A DNA stretch of 64,000 bases from Bigelowiella natans CCMP2755 (GCA_000320545.1 ADNK01001423.1:17174-81173), one strand, 5' to 3'. Counted from the first letter of the stretch, positions 24,737 to 38,190 are shown. Translations and numbers: made by a program. Notes: generated by a model not told the origin, from the letters alone.

Positions 24737-27700
24737 ATGTCGACTATCAAAAAACTAAGGATCCAAGGTGTGCGATCGTACGCAGCAAACAAGGCTGGAA
24801 CTATAGAGGTTTCATTCGCATTCATCTTCTCGATTCTGGTTGACACTAGATGATGATGGCTTAGTTCTTTAAACCTCTGACGATCATCGTTGGCGCAAAC
24901 GGTTCAGGAAAGACGGTAGATATTTCAACTGTTTTGCTGTATTTTTTTGACAATTTTCTATGACAGACGATAATCGAATGTTTAAAATTCGCAACCACTG
25001 GGGATCTGCCTCCACTAAGTGATAAGGGTAAAAGCTTTGTTCACGATCCCAAGGTTGAAAACGGGCCATTCGATTCATTTTGGAGGTACTCTGGTAACTT
25101 TAGCTTTCTACGGCACAGATTCGTGGTGTTCCTGTAGTCAAAGGAAAAGTTATGCTTGGATTTCAAACCGGAGATGAGAAGACATTCGTAGCAACGCGCG
25201 CCTTTCAGTTGACTCAAAAGACCAAATTAAAGCGCGAGTACAAGTTGATAGACAGCGTCATACGAACCAGAACGGCTGAAGGAGAGGTACGCCGAAGTTG
25301 TTCTTAGGATTTTGTTGATATTAACTTTCTGTTCAGGAAAAAGCTGTTAGTCAAAGATGTGCAGACTTTGAGAAACAAATTCCGCTTCTGTTGGGAGTCT
25401 CGAAAGCTGTTTTGGAGAATGTTGTATTTTGCCACCAGGTTGGGTCTTTGATAGATATAAGTTTCTATTACTGGACATATTTTCCCGGAACGAACATATT
25501 CGCTAAAATACATAGGAGGATTCCAACTGGCCTCTAAGTGACTCTAAAACATTGAAAAGCAAATTTGACGATATCTTTGCTGCAACAAGGTACGATACCA
25601 ATACAGAAGAAATGGCCCAACCGTGATATACATTCCTAATTCTCAGGTGGACACAGGCACAAGATCGAATTTATAAACTTCGAAAGAAAAAATCTAAACA
25701 AATAAAGGAATTAGACAACGAGATGAAGGTTATGGAAGTAAGCCTCCAGACTGCGAAAAAGGTTTACTTTCGAATGAAGTTATAGATTGACACCATTGTG
25801 ATTTGTATAAGCTATCCGCAGATCCAATCCAACAATATTCTTCTGGGGCGTGACATCAAGGCCCACAAAGAGAAAGCCGACAAACTGTCCGAAGATCGAA
25901 ATCGATATATGGAAAAGCTTCAGGATCTGCAAAAAACAGGCAAAGATATCGAGAATCTGAGACTGAAAAGAGACCTTGAGAAGCGTAATCTTATGGAACG
26001 AATCAAAGAGAAGGAAGAAGCTCGGAACCAAGTTAAAGAGGATCTCGAAGGCACTACCAAACAACTGAAGGATGCGAAGGTTGAGGTTCAAGGTCAGATA
26101 TCAAAGTTAGAAAATCGGATTCAAAACTTGAATGAGAAATATTCTGCGCTAATCGACGAGAAATCCAACATGGAAAGGGAATTAAACAGTGTGACGATGG
26201 CTATCGGACAGGCTCAGGCCGAGCAGGTGCAGTACGATAAGGATAAAAAGCAGTGTGAAATCACAACCATACAGTGCTGCCGTAGATACAAGCTCGCTGG
26301 GATTGATGTGGACGGTTCAATGACGGTACAGACATTTGAGCACGTTGCAGAAAGCCTCAAGAGGCTCACAGAAGAAAATACCATCAGAGAGAAGAAGCAT
26401 AAGAAGCAGGCGACGGATGCGGATGCTGAGTTTGAGCGCGAGATCGCAATGATTAGTGAAAATATGAGGCGCGTGAGTCAAGACGAGAGTTATCGTAGAG
26501 AGGAAAAGAAGAAATTATCGGTTCAGCTGCGAAATATCGAAGATGAAAAAAGACTTATAGCTGCTCAATTAGGAAGCGAATCGGATGTGAATGTGAACGT
26601 TCAGGTTGTGAAATTGGAGGCGGAGCTCAAAAAGCTCAAGGATATGGAGGACTCGAGTTCTTGTCAAAACCAAATAAATGCCAAGATGCGGAGACTGGAG
26701 ACCGGAAATAGCGACCTGGAGCTTCTTAAGATGCAGCAACAGGAGTTTCAAGGAGCCTCGGAGGCTCGGATGCAGCTCAAACTTCGTCAACAAGGTTTCA
26801 AACATCGCAAGAGCGAGCTGGAACAGAAGTTTAACGAGAAGAAAATCGAGTTTTGTGACTTGTATAAGGTCGAGCAAGTTACGCCGGAAACCATTATAGC
26901 TGAGAACAAGCGTGGTCTTCAATGCCTAAGTGCTGAAATTGTCAAGGATGATGCCCAGCATGCAGAACTCGACCGGCAAGTATCTTCGTTTGAGGGCGAG
27001 TTACATTCAACGAAAAGTCAAGTTGATACAATACGAAAAGAAATATTCAGAGAAAAGGAATTGTTCGAGGCAAAGAGCATCTGCATAGAAGAAAAAGGCC
27101 TTCCTGAGCTAATCTCAGAGTTTGAGAAGCAACACAAGAATGTCAAGGAGGAAGTCGATATGTGGGAGCCGTTCCTCAAGATCTACAATATCCTTAAAAT
27201 GCAAGCCCACAAAAGCCACAAATGTTCCTTGTGCGAGCGTAGCTTGGATGAGGGACAACTTCGGGAATTTGACAGCCTAGTCGACAAAAAAATCCGAAGT
27301 TTGAGCAAGAGTGACCAAAAACGTAAGTTTATGGAAAAGGAGGCCAAGCTTGCATCAAAACTCTCCACACACCGTAACATGCTGGGAAACTGGACCAACT
27401 ACCAACAGCTCTCCCGCCAGCTGCCTCAGGCAAAGAAAAAGATGGTTGAGCTAGAGAACAAAGTTATCAGCGCTAAGAAGGCACGGGAAGCTAAATCTAT
27501 AATGAGAAACACACGGCGCCGTCGTATGCAAAAAATGGAGGCCTTGCAACCAGTTATCACTAAAATAGGGTTGCTCATGGAAAAGTGCAGGGATGATGAG
27601 AGAAAAATTCAACAGGAGAAAGAAGCACTCCCTGCAGGATTTAGCGAAGAAGATGTAGCCAAGGTTGAAGCTGACATTGATAGGATTAGTAGGGAGAATA

Positions 27701-29091
27701 CGAATCTCAGAAGGGAGATCAATGATCTTATAGCACGGCAAAGAACGACTTTGAAACGTCGAGAAGAGCTGCAGAGCAAGGTCAACGAACTGCGCGAGAA
27801 GCAAGCTGCTCATCAACGTCTACATCTAAAGCTCGAGGCCCTTGATAAGGAAACGTTTCAGAAAGAAAAACGGATATTGGAACTTGATGCGAAGATGAAA
27901 ACCCTCAAAGAGGAACTGCAACCTATTAGAGACAAACTTGAAAGGGTCAATCGTGCACGAAAGGACTGTCGTGAGAAGCATGGAAAACAGGAGAAGATGT
28001 TACAGAAATGGCGCCAGGACTTATTAGGCGAGTTTAATATTCTGAGAGGGAAAATAGTTTCCTTGAAGGAGCTGGGATCTGTCGAGAAGCGATCTGAACG
28101 TGAGAACCTCTTTCGTCAAAAGGTGCGTTTCCAAAAAGCCATTGCAGAGACTGATGAGAAGCGCAAGAATTTAATTCGTACCAAAGAAAAGTGTACTAAA
28201 TTAATAAAAACAAAAGAGGACTCCCAACACAAAATAGATACGATGTTGAATTATAAGGAGAAATGTGAAAAAGTTGTAGTGGCCCGCAAAAGGGCGGAGG
28301 AGTTGCATGTTCAATTAAAAGAACATGGTGGATTGGACCTGGAAGGATCGACAGAGAAAGTGCGGGAGAGAATAAGTTTACTTCAAAGCCGTGTGGATAA
28401 GTTACAGGGAAAGATCGCTGCCAAGAAACAGCAAATTACCCGCAATGACGAGGAACTAGCAACCCCGAGGCTATTTGATGTTGAAGAGAAACATCGCAAG
28501 CTGATGATAGAAACATATATCAATAAGAAGGCACTGAAAGACCTGGAAGTGTACTCAAATGCCCTTGAGTTAGCCCTGATGGAGTACCACTCTGCAAAAA
28601 TGGAGGAGATCAACGATGTACTCCGAGACTATTGGTCGACCACCTACTGTGGTCGGGACATAGAAGAAATTCGAATAGAGTCCAATCACACTACAGAACT
28701 CAAGGGACGACGGCAGTACAACTATCGTGTGGTTATGAAGCAGCGTGACACGTTACTGGATATGCGTGGACGGTGCAGCGCTGGACAAAAGGTCCTAGCG
28801 TCGTTGCTAATACGACTTGCATTGGCAGAAACCTTCTGCACTAAATGTGGAGTTCTGGCCTTGGACGAGCCCACTACCAACCTTGATCAGGCAAACATCC
28901 GTCAATTTGCACGGGCTCTTAATGAAATCATTCAACGGCGTTTGGAGCAGAAAAACTTTCAGCTCATCATAATTACGCACGATGAAGAGTTTGTAGATAT
29001 GCTTGGGCAGCGGGACCATTGTGACTATTACTACCGAGTTTACAAGGATGAGGAACAGAATAGTCGAATCAAACAACAACCTTTCGAGTAA
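24737..29091 (+). CDS. RAD50: RAD50 DNA double-strand-break repair ATPase
   Basis: SMC-like ATPase of the MRE11-RAD50-NBS1 complex, which tethers and processes DNA ends. Eight exons join in phase: 24737-24808, 24865-24915, 24967-25053, 25119-25286, 25337-25438, 25516-25589, 25647-25761, 25822-29091, giving 1312 residues, close to the usual family length. The start reads [14 protein letters not shown]. Walker A is GANGSGKT at residues ~33-40. The long exon holds two antiparallel coiled coils around the zinc hook CSLC (at about 27226-27237). The C-terminal head has the signature [13 protein letters not shown] and Walker [13 protein letters not shown], then the switch IIITHDEEF. All key residues are present. 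It pairs head to head with importin-11. Confidence 0.98.
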
Positions 29092-30033
29092 CCCCAAACC
29101 TATATGCAACTTGAAACTATAGACAGGTTCACATATGACGTGATGAATGTAGAATGTCGTTCGTTCGTACTGATAGTATTTGCAATGTTGGGACGCTACA
29201 TGCTCTGTATGTCACCAATGCTATTAAGCGATATCATAGATGAGTGGATCGTATCTTTCAAGCCTCGAAACTATACACAAGATGCGAATGCTGGCTCGCT
29301 GGTGGCTGATGATGGCGCCTTTTTTTATGCCATACCGGTGCCTAGTACGGGTATCATCGCTGGTCGGTTGCTGTTGCTGTTGTTGTGTCTACTTGCTTAG
29401 TTACGGTAGAGCGCATCAGATCTAGACAACAGAGAGGTGAACGGATTGTGTGATCATTTTTGACTGCCCATGCTATGTACATGTACAATTTGACCACATG
29501 CATCTATGCTCGACATCTAGACATCCTTGATATGCTTTCATGCACATGTGTGGAAATCAGCACACATGTGGCACATCTCTAGATCTAGACATGCACGTTT
29601 ATGTCTAGACGCATGCTATGATAGAATACGCACATAAAACACAGCTAGATAGCGCCGTGCGTAGTTGTTATGCTCTAGTGTTGAAGAATGTGGTGTAAGC
29701 GACAAGCATGCTAGCTAGCTAGCACTAGAGCATGGGTCGAGTCCGCTACACGCTAGCACGTGTGAAACATGGAAGATACTTTCGATCACAACACATTGCT
29801 GTCTATTAACATGTACTAGTGTACCATACGAACTCATTGACTGGTGCATGACGCTGCTGACACGGGGGGTGTCTAGGTGTGTCCGCATACATCTAGTCAT
29901 GATTTTTCTCAACGCTCTAATAACATGGTATCCGATGTATCTATATCTAGGTATAAACATGTTGGCGTGCATGGAATACATCGAACGATACACCTATTTG
30001 CCTTGTGTTTTTTGCGTATATGAACTACAGACA

Positions 30034-30090
<57 letters not shown>

Positions 30091-30449
30091 AAAAAGACAG
30101 CGTGCAAGATCTATCAAGCTACAATGACGAGCGCTAGCTAGCTAGAGCGTAGTATGGCAGATCCCTGATACGATCGTGGCATTGTTTCTAAAAGGAAAAA
30201 TTGTGTAACATGGGAGGCTTCCGCAACCCATCTTTATTCGCTCGAGTTCTTGGCGATGGGTCTATATGTACTTGCTAAATGGCGAAATTGCACATATTGT
30301 CTCTACTTCTGGGAACAGCCCAACAGCAGGGACGGTTAAGCTGCTGTGTTCATTAGACATTCACATCGGAACCACTGTGAAATATACCCTACTTTAGTTG
30401 CATCGATTCCTGTGCTTTGTGATGTCCTTTGTTTGCAATTTAGAGTTGG
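29092..30449. repeat. Convergent spacer with palindrome-rich island (island D) and (TA)n
   Basis: Spacer between the 3' ends of RAD50 and the cold-shock-domain gene. The palindrome-rich part spans about 29400-30170, with many TCTAGA, CTAGCTAG and ACATGT-type sites (for example 29578-29592, 29706-29722, 30130-30144). It contains a near match to the 12-mer at 29707-29716 but no exact copy. A (TA)n tract interrupts it at 30036-30087. No gene was recognised. Confidence 0.6.
30036..30087. repeat. (TA)n microsatellite in island D
   Basis: Uninterrupted TA tract of roughly 26 units inside the convergent spacer. Similar TA tracts lie at 34049-34085, 41830-41856, 48348-48376, 50722-50752, 55542-55580, 56929-56968 and 63517-63556. 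Confidence 0.95.
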
Positions 30450-30951
30450 TTAACGGGTACTCAAAGTAACATCCTCAGCTACGGGCCCTTTCTCTGAATC
30501 TGCGATTACAAACTCTACACGTTGGCCAGTCTCCAATGCACGGTAACCCTGTCCACGGATGTTTGTGTAATGAACGAACAAGTCTGATCCATTCTCCCTC
30601 ATAAGAAAGCCAAATCCCTGACATCATTCCAATCCTCACAATAAGTTAATTGGGCATTTCTTGCGATGATATGATTAGATTACCTTCGATGGGTCAAACC
30701 ACTTCACTGTGCCGTGCTCCCTATCAGACGGTCGCTCGGTACAAAGGCTTCGAGTGATAGGTGCCTTCAAGATCTAAAAATATTGTCCATTTCATGTTTC
30801 AGCTGTCAATGAAGAGTCGTACTTACTTCGTAAAATTTACCTGCGGATTTATGTGTATATTCATAGTCTTAATCAGCGGTCTTGGAGTGAATGCAGACGC
30901 TCGTCGAACTAGCATCCTGAGAACTACACGATTTATAATTCGATGTGCCAT
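30450..30951 (-). CDS. Cold-shock-domain protein with probable organelle targeting peptide
   Basis: Three exons in phase: 30951-30841, 30773-30684, 30617-30450, giving 122 residues. The C-terminal ~70 residues are a single cold-shock domain that binds single-stranded nucleic acid: GTVKWFDPSKGFGFL (RNP1) and DLFVHYTNI (RNP2), ending shortly after the domain. The N-terminal ~45 residues (MAHRIINRVVLRMLVRRASA) are Arg-rich, lack acidic residues and look like an amphipathic mitochondrial presequence; a plastid transit peptide is less likely. The RNP motifs are split by the second intron. A role in organelle RNA handling is an inference from the presequence only. Confidence 0.9.
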
Positions 30952-31410
30952 TTTCTTTCGCGATCTGCCCTTATTCTGCTTTATGTGAACGAATCCCCCG
31001 CTTCGGAATGCATCTACGGGGGGGCAGAGTACGATCAATTTTGCCGAAAAAATAAGGTTTCATATAATAGGACAAACGACATGCATTTCTACTAATTTAC
31101 ACAACAAAATAATACTGATAAATCTTAAATAAAGCCTTCTTAGCGGGCAGCGTACCTTCCGTGCTACTACTTGCGGGGAGGGATTTTCCTTGCTTCATTT
31201 CTTTAAAAAGGTTGCACGTTGAACTTCTAATATCAATGACAGAAAAAAAAAGAGGGGCGGGGGGATGGAAAAATACCAAGAGAGGAGGGAATGATAGCGC
31301 AACATGGTTGTAGATAGGATAAAATGAAAAGCTGATCTAGTCAATGAGACGAAACGATGTAAAAGTGGACGTCAACTTTCGTTCTTGATAATTCTTTGTC
31401 AGAAGGTCCA
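30952..31410. promoter_or_regulatory. Divergent spacer, cold-shock gene / CWC15
   Basis: Head-to-head gap of 459 bp between start codons. It includes a purine-rich stretch with A and G runs at about 31240-31265. No palindromic island is present. No specific element was assigned. Confidence 0.4.
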
Positions 31411-32660
31411 ATGACCACTGCTCATAAACCAACATTCCATCCTGCTGTGGGAAGCGCCAATCCAGGTGGATATAGATACTATGCTCCCAGGGCACAGTAT
31501 TCTTCCCGTGACATGCCTGGACAGCTCACTCTCAAAACAAGGTACAAATATGGACTTCACTATCATAAGTACTAATTGCAGTAGTAGTAGTGGTAGTAGT
31601 AGTCGTAGTAACAGTAGTAGTATTAGTATCAGCAAAGGAGTCAATGATAGAAATAATTTTCAATGGTGCAGAGGAGTTGGACAAGGCAGTGCGCAAGAAA
31701 TCAACCAGCGCGACCTCAAGGCTGAGCTTTTGAAGAAAGAAAAGGAACACTTCGACAAAAAAGAAAACGGTGAATATCAGTAGCGTATAAAGAAATTGTG
31801 GATTATGTTTACCATTTGATTGAATTCTGAGTTAATTTGTGTCAATATCTAGAGAGGAGAAAGAAGCTAGGACTTCCCCCACTCGCAGGAAATGAAGAAG
31901 GTAACTTCATTGTTTATCGAAGGGAAAAAAATACATCCAATCGTGTCTAAACGATAATTGTGTGCAGTTGCCCCAACATTGACGCTGGAGAATGTGGATT
32001 TATCGAAGTACGATGATGACGACGATGATGACGACGAGTCGGATAATTCAGATGACGACGACGACAGGTAGAGAGTACAAGTTAACATTTTGTTGAAGTT
32101 GCAAGATTAAAGATAAGTTTTGAAATAAGGAAACTGGAAAACTTAAAGTTTTGTAGCTACAAACTGCTATGTCAGATCTTTAATTTCTTGTGTCTTATTT
32201 CCAGCGATGATGACGAGGACGAAAAAGCGGAGTTAGAGCGTGAGTTGGCGCGCATTAAAAAGGAGAGGGAGGAAGCAAAATTACGTCAGGTTTGTATTCT
32301 GAAAATGAACATGCCCATGCCCTGCTTAAACGCGAAAATAAATATTCCAGCAAATGGAGGAGGCATCTAAAAGAGACCATGAGAGGACATTGGCGGCATC
32401 ACGGGGTAACCCATTATTGAATTTGGGTGGCAAGTCGAATTTCAATGTCAAAAAGAGGTCTGTTAATTTTCTTGCTGTTAGAAATCTACACTTTTCGTGT
32501 GATTCAACATCGGTGATCCCGTCTATTTCTTATTAGATGGTACGAAGACGTCGTTTTCAAAAATCAAGCTAGGGATGCACCAAAGGCACAGAAAACCTTC
32601 GTTAACGACACAATTAGGAATGCATTCCATAGGAAATTCTTAAGTAAATACATGAAATGA
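31411..32660 (+). CDS. CWC15: CWC15 spliceosome component
   Basis: Small protein of the Prp19-associated part of the active spliceosome in the nucleus. Exons in phase: 31411-31541, 31672-31769, then exons near 31855-31899, 31969-32067, 32205-32289, 32350-32456 and 32535-32660. The start [15 protein letters not shown] and [20 protein letters not shown] are nearly invariant in the family. An [18 protein letters not shown] segment and an Asp-rich acidic stretch encoded by GAT/GAC repeats follow. The end has [17 protein letters not shown] and [11 protein letters not shown], all diagnostic. The first intron is filled by an AGT-type repeat (31580-31640) yet splices cleanly in phase. Confidence 0.96.
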
Positions 32661-34048
32661 CCGTATTTGGTGTCACAGTTTTTGTATCTAGCGAAAATAA
32701 GCACCTCCCGACAATTGGATGCTACTAGCCCTGATAACAGTGGGGTGAATGTTATAGAGTTGTGCACGTGGATAACCGACAGCAGGAAGGTTGCTGGCTT
32801 GGTTAAATCTTATTCGCCGAATGTGCATGAATCGTGCACGAAGTTTTTTTTCAATATCATTTCGACTATTTATATCACTCGATCAAACTAACTATATGAA
32901 GTGTACACGTTGCTCCGGCAACTCTAGTTCATATACGTATTCTAACCTACCTACCTGTCGAATCATTTTGCTGAAGAATACTGCATTTAGAGGTGCCCAG
33001 TGCAACGTGCAGCCGTATTAGTGCAGAATGGCCATTAGTATAGATTACGCCTTATTTCGTAACGACTCAGCCGTCTACGCTAAGACATGTCTAGATGTAC
33101 TTGCATGCGGCCACGCGCTACACTGACCAAATTAACTTGCGTGCAGCCCACCATGCATGCACTGTAATAATTGAGGCACCTAGGCACGACTACGACGAAA
33201 GCACGATGCGTTTCAGGTCGTATCCTGTCGTCAATCACGAGCAGCATGCATAGCATGCAATGCCTTGTTCTTCGCAGTATTTGTTATTGTTTTTAGCTTG
33301 AGCAGCAACATGCACTTGAGTCATTAGTTGCGGCAACGATGCTCCTGCTTGTAGATGCGAGGCTCTAGCACTAGAGCATAGCTGCTGTGTCATTGTTCCG
33401 CACAGCAACATGCTAGCATGTACGCACAGCCTAGATTATGAACTTGCCTAGTGGGACAAAAGCTAGAGAAAGTACCGGCATACCGACATTAGTAGATCAC
33501 TAGATCAATCGATCCAGCTAGCCAGGCGAACATAGCAGTGCTAGAGTAGCTAGATTGCCCTAGCTAGCTAGCGCATCAACCTTAGTGCCAGCTAGCTAGA
33601 GCTAGACTGAGACGTATGTTTAAACATGCATGTCTGTACGGACTGAGTGGACTAATTCAGGCTGGCTATGCACAGCTAGACAGCTACATCTTAGCTCTAG
33701 ACACATGGCTAGCTAGATATAGGCAGGGCTACTCTAGTACCATAGCGTGGCATGCTCGCTGCGGCGTGCATTCACGTACGACGATGTGGCGTGCAACAAG
33801 AACACATAGCGCATAGCTGCAGCGGCATATACATGTCTAGATGTACCTAGCTTCTGTAGACGTACATGCTAGCATGTTGAGTACATAACTGATAACATAA
33901 ATAGCTCGCTAGCATATCTATACATGCATGCGCGGCTCTGCATAGCTAGATAGCTACATTAGGATGACAATTGAAAAAATGTTATAATTTTATTACATCG
34001 TCTCATGTATGCATCGCATAGCAGTGTAGTAGCCACACACGCTGCTAC

Positions 34049-34089
<41 letters not shown>

Positions 34090-34226
34090 CAAATGAACAC
34101 ATTAGTCTAGAAGTATATATCTAGATATGTGCTAGCGCTGGCCCAGACAATGTATGTATCAACTGACATCTTGACATTTTGTCGAAGTGAAAAGAAGCAA
34201 GATGCAACTGTTTTTGGGCAAATTAC
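32661..34226. repeat. Convergent spacer with palindrome-rich island (island E)
   Basis: Spacer of about 1.6 kb between the 3' ends of CWC15 and the sorting nexin. The island, about 32880-34150, has exact CATGCTAGCATG at 33409-33420 and 33865-33876 and dense CTAG clusters at 33510-33610. A (TA)n tract lies at 34049-34085. The stretch 33941-34010 is a diverged copy of 18674-18745, sharing TAGCTACATTAGGATGAC. Short frames here match no family I recognise. Confidence 0.7.
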
Positions 34227-35442
34227 TTAAATTATATCGTTTTTAATGTTCTTTCCTTCGTGTTCTAGAGTCACGAGTACGGATTTCCAGGCTTGTGCGG
34301 TGGCTTCTGCTTCCTTTATTTGCAACTGCACAAACGATCTGAGAGCATGCTTTATATCCTGCACAGAATGAACAGCAAAATAAAAGTTTTGTAAAGCCTA
34401 ATATATAACCATATTGCGTAATTAAGACACTATATGGTAATCCTTCCTTGCAAGGTAGTATCATGATGCAATTAAGAATTCGCTACACTTTGTGTGACAA
34501 AATTGCAACTTTCCTTTTCCATTTATACCTTTTGTTTTTCAACTTTAAAGCGGTTTTTCTCATTCAGGGCCGATCTTGTGATCTATAGAACCATGGTAAT
34601 AGCAATAGTAGCGCACACACGCACGCACACACGTACAGGCACGAAGACGTCATACTTGTAGCATAGCCGATCTACTAGAAATATTAATGTGATCTTACCT
34701 CTTTAAGTTCTTGTTGGGTTTCATCTACATTGTTCTGAGCATTCTTCAAAGCCTTGATATCATCATAAGTTAGGCCGACATCTCAACGTCATCAGAAAAG
34801 TGTATAAGTATTCAAGGTAGGCGGCGCATGATTGTTATCTCTCTCTCTCCTCACCGCTGTAGCAGCTTCTATGGAGCGTTTGTCAGCCGTGGACGCAGCC
34901 TTAATCGCATCTAGAAAAGCAATAATGGTGATGGCGGCACAATATGTGAAAATCAATATATTGATGGTGGGAATTAGAAGGAAGGATAAGAGGAACTCAA
35001 TAATAATACATTGGTTATCTTTATGCGCACCACAATATATCATATCCCCCAGTGTTTGATGTGCTGTAAGATGCTCTATATGATGATGGTGTGACTATAC
35101 TTAGAGAGGCCTTCTTCTTGCTTTGTATGCTCAAAGCTATCTGATGTGTGTCTAGTGCCCTCTCACGATTCAGCAAGATCTTCTTCATAGAGCTTGACAG
35201 CGAAATATAGTCCTAATTCATATCAATAAGAAGATGAAACACGTAAGTAAGAAGAAGATATTGTAGTAGTATTGCGGTTAGCCTTAACTTCTAAGGGTAT
35301 GCGTCTTTGCTAACAGAAATACACTCTCTCCCCTCCACCTGATCATCATTTTCTCTATTCTTTCTGGTACGTAAAATATCACTACCACTATCACTACAAT
35401 TACTAGCTTTACTGGTAATCCATTGATACCATCACCACAAAA

Positions 35443-35474
<32 letters not shown>

Positions 35475-36007
35475 TTACTGGTAGTACCTTCAATGGTTCG
35501 GCAAAATTCTCGATGCTCATGTCCACGGTTTGGGCCAAGATTACGGGCATGCGATCACAACATCGAGCAACCTTTGCCAGCAGACCTTGTGGATATTATG
35601 TGCAAGTAGCAGTAGAAGGAGGAGGAGGAGGAGGAGGAGGGGGGGGGAGGAACGAAGTACGAGTAGTAGTAGTAGTGGTAGTAGAAGTAGTAGCAGTAGC
35701 AGAATGAGTCATTCTCAACGTGCTGATTGATTGTACTTGCTTCTTCAGTACCTCCAAGTGAAAATGATGATGATGATGACGACTGGTCTTTATAATCATC
35801 ATTCTCCTCCTCCTCCTCCTCTTTGTCATCTTCCTTTTCAGATTTTGCAATACCCATGAGGCAACGTCCCAGAGCTAACCACGACTTACCCTCCTCCTTG
35901 CGGCGTTCCAATAACTCTATTGAGGTCGCAAATGTGCTGCTGAACAGATGCTCTAGTTCGGAGCCTAGATATTATGACACGAATGTCTCCTCTTGTAGGT
36001 TCATCAC

Positions 36008-36042
<35 letters not shown>

Positions 36043-36318
36043 TCATTATCATGATCATATATATATACTTACAATGATGAGTTTCCCGACTGCACAGTTC
36101 ATCTTCAGATGTTTTTGGCCTGAGATGACTAGAAGCGGGCTTGGCACGTAGGATAAATGGCTTGAGCATAGCAGATCCAAATCCTGACAGCAGAGATCCG
36201 AGTGCTGCTGCTGCGGTGGTGCTACTATTCCCAGTACTACTACTACTACTACTACTACTACTTATGTTGCTGTTACTGATGCTGCTGGAGGAAGAGGGAG
36301 AGCGAACTCCAGTGTTAT

Positions 36319-36352
<34 letters not shown>

Positions 36353-36816
36353 GGTTTTGGTCATGCTAGCTGAGGAGGAGGAGGAGGAGGAGGGGGAACT
36401 TGCAGCCAAAAACGTCTTTGCTTTCTCACCTGTGAATGTACCCTTTTGTGCCACATGCACATATGTGAAACAATTAGTCTTTGGTAACTATTTTGGTTTG
36501 ATTTTAGTGATTTTCATCTTCCTTTCTACTTAAAAGAGTTCCCCTTATTCCCCCCCCCCCCCCCTCTCTCTCTCGATGTGTATGATTACGCGTTTTGCTT
36601 GCGTGGTGCATGCTGGATAATTAATTATATTATGATATCTTTCATCCTCACCATCACCTCAACATCTTACTGAAAATCACCATCATCATGGTGTTCATCA
36701 TATTCCGCTGCTATTCCTTACCTCCATCCGGAGAAATAGTCTCAGGAGAGGATCGGGTCTAACGATATTGGTGATGATGGACACACACACACACACACAC
36801 ACACACTTTTTTCATC

Positions 36817-36847
<31 letters not shown>

Positions 36848-36857
36848 CGCTGATTTG

Positions 36858-36890
<33 letters not shown>

Positions 36891-38190
36891 TAATACCTTA
36901 GGATAGAATGGCCCAGCACCCTTATGAGGAATCGTTGCAATCCACGCATACGACTACTTACGAATTCAGCTTGGAATCTTCCTAAAACGGCCTTCTCAGG
37001 AAGGGGGGGTATGATGTAGCCAGGGTACCTACGGGGTATGGAAGAAGAAGAAGAACAACAACAACAACAATAAAAGAAATGATTATCATGAGCAGGGCAA
37101 CATATCATGCCATAGTTAGCAAGTACTTCACGTTAATTGTTCAATTGTCTCCTTCCTCTATGGCATCCGAAAATAATTCCGTGGTCATGCACTGCTGCTG
37201 CAATGTGAATGAAGCTCCTGTGGCCCTCTCCTCCCCCTCTTCTATGTTTTTACGAACTTGGATTCGAGAGTATGCTTGAGCCACACAAAGTCGCTATAAC
37301 GGCGAAACACCCGTACTTGTTCCAATTTATGGTGCTGGTGCTCCTCCTCTTCCTCCTCGTCGGCATCATCATGTTTTCCACCAGCAAATGACACAACGAT
37401 CGTGTACATCTAAATGATGAGGGGCAACCAAATAAAGGAAGGCATAAATTATCTACGCCTCAAAACAAAGAGGGCTACATCGAGCAGCATCGTCACCACC
37501 ACCATCACCACAGCCGCTACTGCAACAAGTACTACAACTACTACTTGTACACTACTACTACTACCATGTAGCTTCTATATCGGTCCACGTGCTTCGACGG
37601 ATCTAACAAACAAGTGGTAACAACCAAAAGATACTATTATCGACTCAATTATGATAAAGGATGATTCTTCAAGGCATTATCAAAAATTTATTAGGTCTTA
37701 AAGACATTTGTTCTTTCAGCCTTTCCTGTATTACCGCACACTCGGACCGATGAAGCTATGGGAAGGGTGTGGTACCTCAGAGTTCCCCTCGCTCGATCTA
37801 AACGAAAACATAATAATTCAATATATTTTCAATGACAACGATACGATTGGCATTGACAATTCATTCGTCGTCTTCCTTTCTTTCTTTCTTTCTATCATAG
37901 CAGCACCTTTCTCTTCTTGCATTCCTTCTCTCAATTTCGTCTTATGCATTGTCAATCCATCCTTCACCACATCTCTTGAGATATGTATAATGTCGTTATT
38001 GATGGCGGTGGTGGTGTCATTAGGATCAGAAGCAGCAGCACTGGTTTCGGTGACATCATTCACCACGTTTCGGGAATTTAGCGAAGCATGAGACTCGCCT
38101 TTAAGCTCGTTTGCAGCTACCACATCAATGGGATCTTCCACGATGCGTTTTTTCTCTTCATTACACGTAGCGCTCTCCTCTCTCATAGTT
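34227..38190 (-). CDS. PX-BAR sorting nexin
   Basis: Membrane-remodelling endosomal sorting protein of the SNX-BAR family. It binds phosphoinositides through PX and curved membrane through BAR. The N-terminal exon (about 38190-37820, ATG at about 38185) is acidic and Ser/Thr-rich. PX exons: a small one near 37600 (DPSKHVDRYRSY), 37409-37258 (MYTIVVSFAGG, VRVFRRYSDFVWL with the RRYSDF phosphoinositide motif) and 37028-36897 (YPGYIIPPLPEK and RMRGLQRFLIRVLGH). A Ser/Ala-rich linker with repeats follows at 36120-36440. BAR exons lie at about 35980-35760, 35220-35105, 34920-34855, 34790-34700, 34595-34530 and 34349-34227 (ALRSFVQLQIKEAEA, stop 34227). Closest to SNX1/Vps5-type or related PX-BAR proteins; the exact subfamily is uncertain. 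Start and some exon edges are approximate. Confidence 0.82.
35590..36400. repeat. Cluster of trinucleotide repeats in the sorting nexin gene
   Basis: AGG/GTA repeats at 35615-35700, ATC repeats at 36004-36040, TAC repeats at 36234-36262, GCT repeats at 36320-36352 and GAG repeats at 36374-36392. Some are intronic. Those at 36230-36390 may be translated as Ser and Ala runs in the PX-BAR linker on the minus strand. Confidence 0.8.

Noticed and set aside
37708..38091. Plus-strand 127-residue ORF
   Set aside because: It overlaps the N-terminal exon of the sorting nexin on the other strand and reads as its antisense shadow.
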